Positions 8,385 through 15,980 of a DNA stretch of 53,749 bases are shown here, in pieces (within the stretch, counting starts at the first letter, position 1; each line of letters opens with the position of its first letter). The DNA comes from Bradyrhizobium sp. cir1 (GTDB lineage Bacteria; Pseudomonadota; Alphaproteobacteria; Rhizobiales; Xanthobacteraceae), in the NCBI RefSeq assembly GCF_014198245.1, contig NZ_JACIHE010000036.1, positions 1 through 53,749 on the forward strand, read 5' to 3'. Below the pieces are notes generated by a model. It was not told the origin of the DNA. It worked only from the letters and a program-made list of their open reading frames with translations, and ran no database searches. Both the position numbers and the translations under genes were made by a program.

Positions 8385-8840
8385 ATGACCGAATCCTTCG
8401 TAGTACGACGCGAGACCCAGATCGCGGCCCCCCGCGCCACCGTCTTTGCCTACCTGACCGATCCCGAGAAGATCCTGAGCTGGATGGGCTCCGATGCGAC
8501 CACGGAACCGCATCCCGGCGGGCTCTATCTGCTCAAAGGCATCGGCCCGCGGGGCGGCGTCGGCCGCGGGGCCTTCCGCGAGGTCGTGCCGGTGCATCGT
8601 CTCGCCTACACGTTCGGCTGGGAGGGCGGTCAGGAAGTGCCGCCCGGCTCGAGCCTGATCGAGATCGACCTGATCGAACGCGACGGCGGCACGCTGCTGC
8701 GTATGACCCATAGCGGGCTGCCGAGCGAAGCGCAGGCCGCCGCGCATGCGACGGGATGGGCGCATTACCTGCAACGCCTCACGATCGCTGCGGCTGGCAA
8801 GGATCCCGGTCCGGACAGGGGTGTTTCAGACAAGAAATAG
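8385..8840 (+). CDS. SRPBCC (AHSA1/CalC-type START) domain protein
   Basis: A 151-residue single-domain protein of the AHSA1-like branch. It shows FVVRRETQIAAPRATVFAYLTDPEKILSW at the N terminus, GGLYLLKGIGPRG, FREVVPVHRLAYTFGWEGG and the terminal helix GWAHYLQRLTIAAAG. These proteins form a hydrophobic ligand-binding cavity; the ligand cannot be read from sequence. No partner gene is apparent: a repeat separates it from the cyclase on the left, and topoisomerase IB converges from the right. Confidence 0.9.
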   Translation: MTESFVVRRETQIAAPRATVFAYLTDPEKILSWMGSDATTEPHPGGLYLLKGIGPRGGVGRGAFREVVPVHRLAYTFGWEGGQEVPPGSSLIEIDLIERDGGTLLRMTHSGLPSEAQAAAHATGWAHYLQRLTIAAAGKDPGPDRGVSDKK

Positions 8841-8847
8841 CCCACAA

Positions 8848-8932
8848 GGGTGGGCAAAGGCGCGCTCTTCGCGCCGTGCCCACCACCTTTCGCCATGAGC
8901 AAATGGTGGGCACGCTTGCGCTTTGCCCACCC
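8848..8932. repeat. Dispersed palindromic repeat, family B (copy 1)
   Basis: Inverted repeat bounded by gggtgggcaaagg and ctttgcccaccc, with an inner gcgcgctcttcgcgc hairpin. A second copy is at 53584–53666. It occupies the gap between convergent genes (SRPBCC stop 8840, topoisomerase stop 8943), consistent with a role at transcript ends. Confidence 0.85.
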
Positions 8933-8942
8933 GGCAGTGTCG

Positions 8943-10112
8943 TTACACCGCCGCGGTCGCCACCACCTGCGCCAGCAGCTGCTCACGCCGCGCCTGCGAG
9001 CGCTGGCCTTTCATCGTCGCCGCAAAACGCTCGAGGATGCCGTCCTCGAAGGCGGTGACGATGGTGTCGTGGACGTAGCTCTTGCGGCAGATCGCCGGCG
9101 TGTTCGAGAGCTTGTCGGCCGCGGCGCGGATCGCGTCCAGCACCTGCTTCTTGCGGCCGCGCTGGCTGGTCGCCGGCGTGATCCGCGACAGCGATTCCAC
9201 CACGACGGCGGACGCCATCAGCGTGCGAAAATCCTTCAGCGAGATCTTGATGCCCGCGATCTCGCGCAGGAATGCGTTCACCTGTGTGGTGTTGACCGCG
9301 CGCACGATGCCGTAGGCATCGCGGTACTGGAACATGCGCTTGCCGGGAACGCTGCGCAGAATGCCGATGGCACGCACCAGCTTGGCCGCGTCGCATTCCT
9401 TCCGCACCGCCTTGCCGCCCTTGGCCTTGAAGGTCAGCACGAAGCAGTCGTCTTCGAGCGTGACGTTCGACTTCAGCAGCGTGGTGGCACCGCGGGTGCC
9501 ATTGAGGCGAGCATAGGATTCATTGCCGGGGCGGATCGCGGTGCGGGCGATCAGCTCGATCACGGCCGAGAGCGCGAACTCGCGCGTCGGCTCGTCGCCC
9601 GACAGGAACGCCGAGACCTTGCGCCGGATCTTCGGCAGCGCGCCGACGAGTTTCTCCAGGCGATGCGCCTTGCGGTGCTCGCGGACCTTCTCCCAATCGG
9701 CATGATAGCGATATTGCAGCCGGCCCGCGGCATCACGGCCCACGGCCTGGAGATGCGAGCTCGGATCGGCGGAGTAGCGCACCTCGCGGTAGGCCGGCGG
9801 CACCGCCATGGCGTGGAGCCGGCGGATGGTGCGGGCGTCGCGGATATGCGCGCCGTTGGGGCGGACGAAGGAATAGCCCTTGCCACGCCTGATGCGGCGG
9901 ATGGTCAGCTCGTTCTGGTCGCCGAGCCGCAGGCCCAGCTCCCTGGCAAGCGCCTCGACCGTCGCCGCGGGCGCCGTGTCGAAGACTTTTTTCGGGCTGG
10001 GACGGCTGGAAGCGGCCGGTTTGGGCCATTGTCCGAGGGCTTTGGCCAGCGCTATAGCGGCAGGATCGGCTGAAGCGGGCCGCAACGTCCCGAGATTCTG
10101 CTGATCCATCAT
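8943..10112 (-). CDS. Type IB DNA topoisomerase (poxvirus-like)
   Basis: A 389-residue enzyme related to vaccinia topoisomerase, which relaxes supercoils through a 3'-phosphotyrosyl intermediate. The catalytic core is recognisable: YRYHADWEKVREHRKAHRL, TAIRPGNESYA (catalytic Arg), ISLKDFRTLMAS, and the active-site tyrosine in ICRKSYVHD at about residue 346. Such enzymes occur sporadically in bacteria, including many rhizobia; their role beside gyrase and topoisomerase I is unclear. The start is ATG 10112. No operon partner: it converges with the SRPBCC gene and diverges from acs. Confidence 0.95.
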   Translation of the reverse strand: MMDQQNLGTLRPASADPAAIALAKALGQWPKPAASSRPSPKKVFDTAPAATVEALARELGLRLGDQNELTIRRIRRGKGYSFVRPNGAHIRDARTIRRLHAMAVPPAYREVRYSADPSSHLQAVGRDAAGRLQYRYHADWEKVREHRKAHRLEKLVGALPKIRRKVSAFLSGDEPTREFALSAVIELIARTAIRPGNESYARLNGTRGATTLLKSNVTLEDDCFVLTFKAKGGKAVRKECDAAKLVRAIGILRSVPGKRMFQYRDAYGIVRAVNTTQVNAFLREIAGIKISLKDFRTLMASAVVVESLSRITPATSQRGRKKQVLDAIRAAADKLSNTPAICRKSYVHDTIVTAFEDGILERFAATMKGQRSQARREQLLAQVVATAAV

Positions 10113-10200
10113 AGTCTTACGCCTTTAGCCCTGCCTGTTGTCGGTCAATGCCGCTGTTCTGATCTTTGTTCCACGGGGTCTCTTTGGACCCGGGTTGGCC

Positions 10201-10259
10201 ATTTAGGGTGTTCCGAACCGTATTGCGAGTCCCGAATCAGTGAAAGACGGTTCCTAAAT
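10201..10259. other. Strong stem-loop in the 390-bp gap before acs
   Basis: ATTTAG (10201–10206) and GAACCGT (10215–10221) pair with ACGGTTC (10247–10253) and CTAAAT (10254–10259). This gives 13 perfect pairs, with an 8-base bulge on one side only and a 25-base loop. Downstream in the same gap are a GAAA-capped hairpin (AGCC-GAAA-GGCT, 10316–10327) and a GTCGGG/CCCGAC stem (10422–10442). The gap 10113–10502 has no convincing gene. It could be an acs leader, an independent small RNA or an operator; strand unknown. Confidence 0.5.
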
Positions 10260-10502
10260 ACCTCCGACCGGCGCATGGGGCTCTGCACGGGCCTGTTCCG
10301 GGGGTTTGGGTAAAGAGCCGAAAGGCTTCTCTTGGCCTGTTTCAGATTTGCGACAGCCACCTCGCGGACCTTGATCCTCCGCATGGTCGGTGGCTCGCCG
10401 AAGGTCCAGCTTGTGCTCCTTGTCGGGTCCGGTTAGCCCGACGCATAATCAGCCAAATGATGATGTCGGCATTGCCTGAGCTTGCCGCATGTGGAGGGAA
10501 AT

Positions 10503-12449
10503 ATGTCCGAGAAGATCTACGACGTGCCGGCGGAATGGACGAAACGCGCCTGGGTCGACCAGGCCAAGTACAAGGAAATGTACGCCCGCTCGATCTCGGA
10601 CCCGAACGGCTTCTGGGCCGAACAGGCCAAGCGCATCGACTGGATGAAGGCGCCGACCAAAATCGAGAACGTCTCCTTCGAGCCCGGCAACATCTCGATC
10701 AAATGGTTCGAGGACGGCGTGCTCAACGTCGCCCACAACTGCATCGACCGGCATCTCCACACGCGCGCCAACCAGACCGCGATCATCTGGGAAGGCGACG
10801 ATCCCTCGCAATCCCGCCACATCACCTACAAGGAGCTGCACGACGAGGTCTGCCGGATGGCCAACATCCTGCGCACCCGCAACGTCAAGAAGGGCGATCG
10901 CGTCACCATCTATCTTCCGATGATCCCCGAGGCCGCCTATGCGATGCTGGCCTGCGCGCGGATCGGCGCGATCCACTCCGTGGTGTTCGCGGGCTTCTCG
11001 CCCGACAGCCTCGCCCAGCGCATCAACGACTGCAAATCCAAGGTGATCATCACCGCGGATGAAGGCCTGCGCGGCGGCCGCAAGGTGCCGCTGAAGGCCA
11101 ATGTCGATGCCGCGCTCGCCAAGTCCGACGGCGTCGACTGGGTCGTCGTCGTCAAGCACACCGGCGGCAAGGTCGACATGAACCCGACGCGCGACCTCTG
11201 GTGTCACGAGGCAGCGGCCATGGTGACGACCGAATGCCCGGCCGAGCACATGCACGCCGAGGATCCACTGTTCATCCTCTACACCTCGGGCTCGACCGGC
11301 CAGCCGAAAGGCGTGCTGCACACCACGGGCGGCTATCTCGTCTATGCCGCGATGACGCATCAATACGTCTTCGATTACCACGACGGTGACATCTTCTGGT
11401 GCACCGCCGACGTCGGCTGGGTCACCGGACACAGCTACATTCTGTACGGGCCGCTTGCGAATGGTGCGACGACGCTGATGTTCGAAGGCGTGCCGAACTA
11501 CCCCGACAATTCCCGGTTCTGGAACGTCATCGACAAGCACAAGGTCAACATCTTCTACACTGCGCCGACCGCGATCCGCGCGCTCATGCAGGGCGGCGAC
11601 GAGCCGGTGAAGAAGACCTCGCGCGCCTCGCTCCGCCTGCTCGGCTCGGTCGGCGAGCCCATCAATCCCGAGGCCTGGGAATGGTATTACCGCGTCGTCG
11701 GCGACGACCGCTGCCCGATCGTCGACACCTGGTGGCAAACCGAAACCGGCGGCATCCTGATCACGCCGCTGCCGGGCGCCACAAAGCTCAAGCCCGGCTC
11801 GGCGACGCAGCCGTTCTTCGGCGTGGTGCCTGAAATTGTCGATGCCGACGGCAAGGTGCTGGAAGGCGAGACCACCGGCAATCTTTGTCTCACCCGGGCA
11901 TGGCCGGGCATGATGCGCACGGTCTATGGCGACCATGCCCGCTTCGAGCAGACCTACTTCTCGACCTACAAGGGCAAGTATTTTACGGGCGACGGCTGCC
12001 GACGCGATGCCGACGGCTATTACTGGATCACCGGCCGCGTCGACGACGTCATCAACGTCTCCGGCCATCGCATGGGCACTGCGGAAGTCGAGAGTGCGCT
12101 GGTTGCACATGAGAAGGTGTCGGAAGCCGCGGTGGTCGGCTTCCCGCACGACATCAAGGGCCAGGGCATCTACGCCTACGTCACCCTGATGGCCGGCGTG
12201 CAGCCGACCGAAGATCTGCGCAAGGAGCTCGTGACCTGGGTGCGCAAGGAGATCGGCCCGATCGCCTCGCCCGACCAGATCCAGTTCGCGCCGGGCCTGC
12301 CCAAGACCCGCTCCGGCAAGATCATGCGCCGCATCCTGCGCAAGATCGCCGAGGACGAGCCGGGTAGCCTCGGCGACACTTCGACCCTCGCCGATCCCGC
12401 CGTGGTCGATGATCTCGTGAAGAACCGCCAGAACAAGAAGTCGGCGTAA
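10503..12449 (+). CDS. acs: Acetyl-CoA synthetase (AMP-forming)
   Basis: Activates acetate to acetyl-CoA via acetyl-AMP in the cytoplasm. 648 residues, the usual length. Motifs: P-loop YTSGSTGQPKGV from about residue 260, the acyl/AMP-binding DTWWQTETGG, FTGDGCRRDADGYYWITGRVDDVINVSGHRMG at the hinge, and PKTRSGKIMRR with the catalytic lysine near 606, the residue regulated by acetylation in known enzymes. ATG 10503 is preceded by GGAGGG; a TTG 21 bases upstream is in frame but poorer. It follows a long structured gap, and no partner gene lies downstream. Confidence 0.97.
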   Translation: MSEKIYDVPAEWTKRAWVDQAKYKEMYARSISDPNGFWAEQAKRIDWMKAPTKIENVSFEPGNISIKWFEDGVLNVAHNCIDRHLHTRANQTAIIWEGDDPSQSRHITYKELHDEVCRMANILRTRNVKKGDRVTIYLPMIPEAAYAMLACARIGAIHSVVFAGFSPDSLAQRINDCKSKVIITADEGLRGGRKVPLKANVDAALAKSDGVDWVVVVKHTGGKVDMNPTRDLWCHEAAAMVTTECPAEHMHAEDPLFILYTSGSTGQPKGVLHTTGGYLVYAAMTHQYVFDYHDGDIFWCTADVGWVTGHSYILYGPLANGATTLMFEGVPNYPDNSRFWNVIDKHKVNIFYTAPTAIRALMQGGDEPVKKTSRASLRLLGSVGEPINPEAWEWYYRVVGDDRCPIVDTWWQTETGGILITPLPGATKLKPGSATQPFFGVVPEIVDADGKVLEGETTGNLCLTRAWPGMMRTVYGDHARFEQTYFSTYKGKYFTGDGCRRDADGYYWITGRVDDVINVSGHRMGTAEVESALVAHEKVSEAAVVGFPHDIKGQGIYAYVTLMAGVQPTEDLRKELVTWVRKEIGPIASPDQIQFAPGLPKTRSGKIMRRILRKIAEDEPGSLGDTSTLADPAVVDDLVKNRQNKKSA

Positions 12450-12456
12450 GCTACGC

Positions 12457-12593
12457 TCTCGTGCCCCGGACGCAGCGCAGCGCTCCTTCAGCGGTGCGCT
12501 GCAGAGCCGGGGCGCATGCAACCATGTGCAAAGAACTGGGTCCCGGCTCTGTGTCGCGTCACTTCGTGCCGCGTCTTGTCCGGGACACGAGAC
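12457..12593. repeat. Intergenic inverted repeat (cgtgccccggac type)
   Basis: An approximately 135-base element whose ends are inverted: ctcgtgccccggac on the left and gtccgggacacgag on the right, with an inner gcgcagcgctcc/gcggtgcgctgc pairing. It begins just after acs. The rest of the gap to the next gene (12594–12874) has no gene; it contains an AT-richer stretch (about 12690–12735) that may hold the promoter of the L,D-transpeptidase gene. Confidence 0.7.
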
Positions 12594-12874
12594 CGCGGTT
12601 CGCGCCGCCCCCTGAAACAACAGCCATTCACATCCTCACGCTCGCGTCAGGGCGCGCGGCCGGCGTGGCCGCATCTTTGCCGCCGAGTGTTGTTTTCAGG
12701 TCATTTACTTTATTTCGAACATTTCCTTTGTTCCCCCCTGCTGGCTGGCCTTGGCGGCCGCGCGTGGAAACCATCCGGTTAACGGGCGCGGTCAATACTG
12801 TATGGGCGAGCGGGCCATTGCCGGGTTTGCGTAGATTTGGACGACCCGTTCGGGGCAACGGAAGGGGAACATTG

Positions 12875-13390
12875 ATGTCGATGAGAATTGTGGTGGCAGT
12901 TGCTGCCACCATCGGGGCAGCGGCCTTGATGTCGACGGCGGCCGAGGCGCGGCCGGAAATGGTGGGAGCGCATCCGGGCGACTATTCGCCGGGCACCATC
13001 GTGGTGAAGACCAACGAGCGCAGGCTCTACCTCATCCTCGATAGCGGTCATGCCGTGCGCTACCCGGTCGGCGTCGGCAAGTCCGGCAAGCAGTGGGCCG
13101 GCACCACCCGCATCGACGGCAAGTATCGCAATCCGGCCTGGTCGCCGCCCGCCGAGGTCAAGCGCGACAAGCCGCAGCTGCCCGACGTCATTCCCGGCGG
13201 CTCGCCACGCAACCCGATGGGCGTTGCCGCAATGACGCTGGCCGGCGGCGAATATGCCATCCACGGCACCAACGTGCCGGGGTCGGTCGGCGGCTTCGTC
13301 TCCTATGGCTGCATCCGCATGCTCAACGACGACATCACCGATCTCTACAGTCGCGTCTCGGTCGGTACCACGGTGGTCGTGACGCGCTGA
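12875..13390 (+). CDS. L,D-transpeptidase (YkuD domain), exported
   Basis: A 171-residue exported protein with a signal peptide (MSMRIVVAVAATIGAAALMS, cut near AEA-RP) and one YkuD domain. The catalytic pattern is IHGTNVPGSVGG with His near 130, followed by SYGCIRM with the nucleophile Cys near 146; the more common form is SHGC, so the Tyr is a variant. L,D-transpeptidases form 3–3 peptidoglycan crosslinks or attach proteins to peptidoglycan in the periplasm. ATG 12875 is preceded by GAAGGGGA. It ends in a strong intrinsic terminator. Confidence 0.92.
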   Translation: MSMRIVVAVAATIGAAALMSTAAEARPEMVGAHPGDYSPGTIVVKTNERRLYLILDSGHAVRYPVGVGKSGKQWAGTTRIDGKYRNPAWSPPAEVKRDKPQLPDVIPGGSPRNPMGVAAMTLAGGEYAIHGTNVPGSVGGFVSYGCIRMLNDDITDLYSRVSVGTTVVVTR

Positions 13391-13418
13391 TCGCTAACAT
13401 CACAAGTGAATCGAAGAG

Positions 13419-13445
13419 GCCGCGTCGCTCGACGCGGCTTTTTTG
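13419..13445 (+). terminator. Rho-independent terminator
   Basis: GCCGCGTC, loop GCTC, GACGCGGC, then a run of six or more T residues. It starts about 28 bases after the L,D-transpeptidase stop and ends at the stop of the convergent nuclease gene. Confidence 0.9.
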
Positions 13446-14036
13446 TTACCAGAAGCGCCTGCTCCGCGCGCACCAGCCGTCGCGATGGCCGCCATTGTAG
13501 CTCCGCACGTAACCGCCGGCGAGCAGCGCCGCCGAAACGTTGGCGGTTCGCCGGGTCGCGACGTCGGCGAGAACGCGCCCGTATTTGTCGGCGCCGAGAT
13601 TGGTGAGCGTGACGTCGCCCTGGCCGAGCAGCCCGCGCAGCGCGTCGGTCGCAGCTTCAGCCTTGTTCAGCTCTTCCTGACAGGACGCCTTCATCTCGGG
13701 CGCATCGATGCCGCGCAAGCGAACGCGCACGACGAGATCGCGGCCGCCCTGCTGATGCACACGCGCGAGAAAGGTGTCGCCGTCGACGGTGCGGATCACA
13801 TCGACCGGCTGGCGTGCATCGGCGCTGCCGGACCGCTGCAAGACGATCTCGGTATCCTTCGCCCGCCCTTCGGCGTCATGCGCAACAGGCCAGTTCGTTC
13901 CGTGCCGGGAGACGAGCACTAGAGCCGTCGCGGCTCCAATCACGAACATCCACGGCAGCAGACCGGAAAAGCGACGCCCGAACGGCGAGCGGCTGTAGTA
14001 CGGCCGGTATGGACGACTGGGATCGAAGCGCGGCAT
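13446..14036 (-). CDS. Thermonuclease-family (SNase-like) protein, membrane-anchored
   Basis: A 196-residue protein with a basic, Tyr/Arg-rich N-terminus, one membrane segment at about residues 25–42 (LLPWMFVIGAATALVLVS), and a staphylococcal-nuclease-like domain. The catalytic set is visible: DGDTF (metal Asp), RVRLRGIDAPEM (Arg, Asp and Glu equivalents of nuclease R35, D40, E43) and KYGRVLA (second Arg). It is likely a Ca-dependent nuclease acting outside the cytoplasm, tethered by an uncleaved anchor. It ends GWCARSRRFW. Confidence 0.9.
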   Translation of the reverse strand: MPRFDPSRPYRPYYSRSPFGRRFSGLLPWMFVIGAATALVLVSRHGTNWPVAHDAEGRAKDTEIVLQRSGSADARQPVDVIRTVDGDTFLARVHQQGGRDLVVRVRLRGIDAPEMKASCQEELNKAEAATDALRGLLGQGDVTLTNLGADKYGRVLADVATRRTANVSAALLAGGYVRSYNGGHRDGWCARSRRFW

Positions 14037-14125
14037 CCGCAGACGCTAGGGCTGAGTCGGCTGAACCGGCAAGGTGTCTTCAGGGAAGAGTACGTGGGAA
14101 GAGGTACGTCCGCAGGACCTGCAGC

Positions 14126-14326
14126 TCAAAAGTCCGAGGCAATGCCTTTACGCTCCCAATCCCCGTAGCGGGTGGGCTCAGGCCCCTTCGGTCCCTGTAA
14201 TTCCTTGGGCGACGCTTCGGCACGAGCCGCAGCTGCAGCCTGCCGACGCGCTTCTGCCTCGGCCAACGCACGCTGGGCGGCCGGCGGGAGCGGCTTGCGA
14301 TCGGAAACGGACGGCTGGTCACTCAT
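14126..14326 (-). CDS. DUF1674 / SDHAF4-like small protein
   Basis: 66 residues. The C-terminal signature GPKGPEPTRYGDWERKGIASDF (in part) is that of DUF1674, the family of the succinate-dehydrogenase assembly factor SDHAF4/Sdh8. The N-terminal half is Ala/Arg-rich and helical. In eukaryotes the family protects flavinated SdhA during assembly; bacterial members are little studied. It diverges from rsmB, the usual rhizobial arrangement. Confidence 0.88.
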   Translation of the reverse strand: MSDQPSVSDRKPLPPAAQRALAEAEARRQAAAAARAEASPKELQGPKGPEPTRYGDWERKGIASDF

Positions 14327-14514
14327 CGAGCGGTTCCTAGCGCAAGATCACGGGGCATGCGAGGTCCAATATCGCATTGCTGAAATGGTGATAGTGGACT
14401 GTAAACGCGAGACGCCATTCTTACATTTGGCATATTCGCGTGCCACACATCGAATTCTCTAGGCATGCGCCCATAGTGGCGGAACTGCCGCTCGTTTCAG
14501 AACCTTGCTTCCGC

Positions 14515-15861
14515 ATGCCATCTCAACGTTTCGCCCCTCCGTCCGAAGTACCTGGTCTTGCGGCGCGGCGGATTGCCGCCGATATCGTCGACGGCGTGCT
14601 GCACAAGCACCGCACGCTCGACGACCAGCTCGACGGCGGCGGCGCCCATCCCGGACTGAAGACGCTGGCCGACCGTGACCGCGCGCTGATGCGACGCCTG
14701 GTTGCGACCGTGCTGCGCCGGCTCGGCACGCTCGGCCATGTGCTGTCCCGCCTGCTCGACAAGGGCATTCCTTCCGACGCGCCACGCGCGCAGAGCGCGC
14801 TGCTGATCGGCGCCGCCCAGATCCTCTGGATGGACGTGCCCGACCATGCCGCCGTCGATCTCTCCGTTCGCCTCGTGCAATCCGACCGACGCGCCGCGCG
14901 CTATGCCGGCCTCGTCAATGCCGTGCTGCGCCGCTGCGCGCGCGAGGGCAAGGCGCTGGTCGACGAGGTCGCCACGCAATCGCTGGACCTGCCGCCCTGG
15001 CTGCTCGCGCGCTGGAGCGCGCATTATGGCGAGACGACCGCAAGGGACATGGCGCTGGCGCTCGGCCATGAGCCGTCGCTCGATCTCACCGTGAAGTCGG
15101 ACCCCGAACAATGGGCGAGCCGCCTGCATGGCGAGACGCTGCCGACCGGGACGGTGCGGATGCTGCTGCACGGCTCGGTGACCATGCTGCCCGGCTTCGC
15201 CGAAGGGCAATGGTGGGTGCAGGATGCCGCCGCCGCACTGCCGGCCCGGCTGTTCGGCGACGTCAAGGGCAAGTCCATTGCCGATCTCTGCGCCGCGCCC
15301 GGCGGCAAGACCGCGCAACTGGCGCACGCCGGCGCGCACGTCACGGCGATCGACCGCTCGCCCGCCCGTGTGGCGCGGCTGCGCGAGAATCTGGCGCGGT
15401 TGTCGCTCCAGGCCGAGACCGTCGTCGCTGACGCCGTGGAGTGGGCCGGCCCTGCCGAAGGTTTTGACGGTATCCTGATCGACGCGCCCTGCACCTCCAC
15501 CGGCACGATCCGCCGTCATCCCGATGTCGCCTGGCTCCGTCAGGAATCAGACATCGCCGCGCTGACCGCGCTCCAGCAACGGCTGCTGAAGAAATCCGTC
15601 TCGCTGCTCAAGCCGGGCGGCACGCTGGTCTACTGCACCTGTTCGCTGGAACCCGAGGAAGGCGAGCAGGCCGTGGCCACACTGCTGGCCGCGGAGCCCG
15701 CGCTTCGCCGCGTGCCGATCGAGGCATCGGAGGTCGCGGGCCTCGCCGAAATCATCACCGGAGATGGCGACCTGCGCACCTTGCCGAGCCATCTGCCGAA
15801 CGCCGATCCCAAGCTTGGCGGGCTCGACGGATTCTTCGCAAGCCGGCTCGTTAAATCCTGA
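14515..15861 (+). CDS. rsmB: 16S rRNA m5C methyltransferase, RsmB/Fmu family
   Basis: About 448 residues: an N-terminal NusB-like RNA-binding domain (~1–150) and a C-terminal SAM-dependent Rossmann domain. Visible motifs are DLCAAPGGKTAQLA (SAM-binding), DAPCTSTGTIRRHPD with Cys ~326 (product release) and VYCTCSLEPEEGE with nucleophile Cys ~376. Members methylate C967 of 16S rRNA in E. coli; substrate identity here is inferred. ATG 14515 gives the usual start; an in-frame GTG at 14440 would add 25 residues. It is followed by the heparinase-like gene and purH on the same strand. Confidence 0.93.
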   Translation: MPSQRFAPPSEVPGLAARRIAADIVDGVLHKHRTLDDQLDGGGAHPGLKTLADRDRALMRRLVATVLRRLGTLGHVLSRLLDKGIPSDAPRAQSALLIGAAQILWMDVPDHAAVDLSVRLVQSDRRAARYAGLVNAVLRRCAREGKALVDEVATQSLDLPPWLLARWSAHYGETTARDMALALGHEPSLDLTVKSDPEQWASRLHGETLPTGTVRMLLHGSVTMLPGFAEGQWWVQDAAAALPARLFGDVKGKSIADLCAAPGGKTAQLAHAGAHVTAIDRSPARVARLRENLARLSLQAETVVADAVEWAGPAEGFDGILIDAPCTSTGTIRRHPDVAWLRQESDIAALTALQQRLLKKSVSLLKPGGTLVYCTCSLEPEEGEQAVATLLAAEPALRRVPIEASEVAGLAEIITGDGDLRTLPSHLPNADPKLGGLDGFFASRLVKS

Positions 15862-15980
15862 TTTTGCACTGGTTTTTACAACCTCGACGCTGATTCGCGC
15901 CGTTCAGGGTGGTGTCAGCCGGCCGATTTTAGGATTAATAAGGATTCGTCGGAATCCTCTCTCCCCCTTCAAGGCAAGGC

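Noticed and set aside
10145..10384. A 79-codon minus-strand frame in the acs upstream gap
   Set aside because: Basic, low-complexity product with no family resemblance; it overlaps the strong stem-loop, so the region is better explained as non-coding.
10449..12620. A minus-strand open frame of about 720 codons opposite acs
   Set aside because: Antisense shadow of acs with no recognisable domain and no ribosome binding site.
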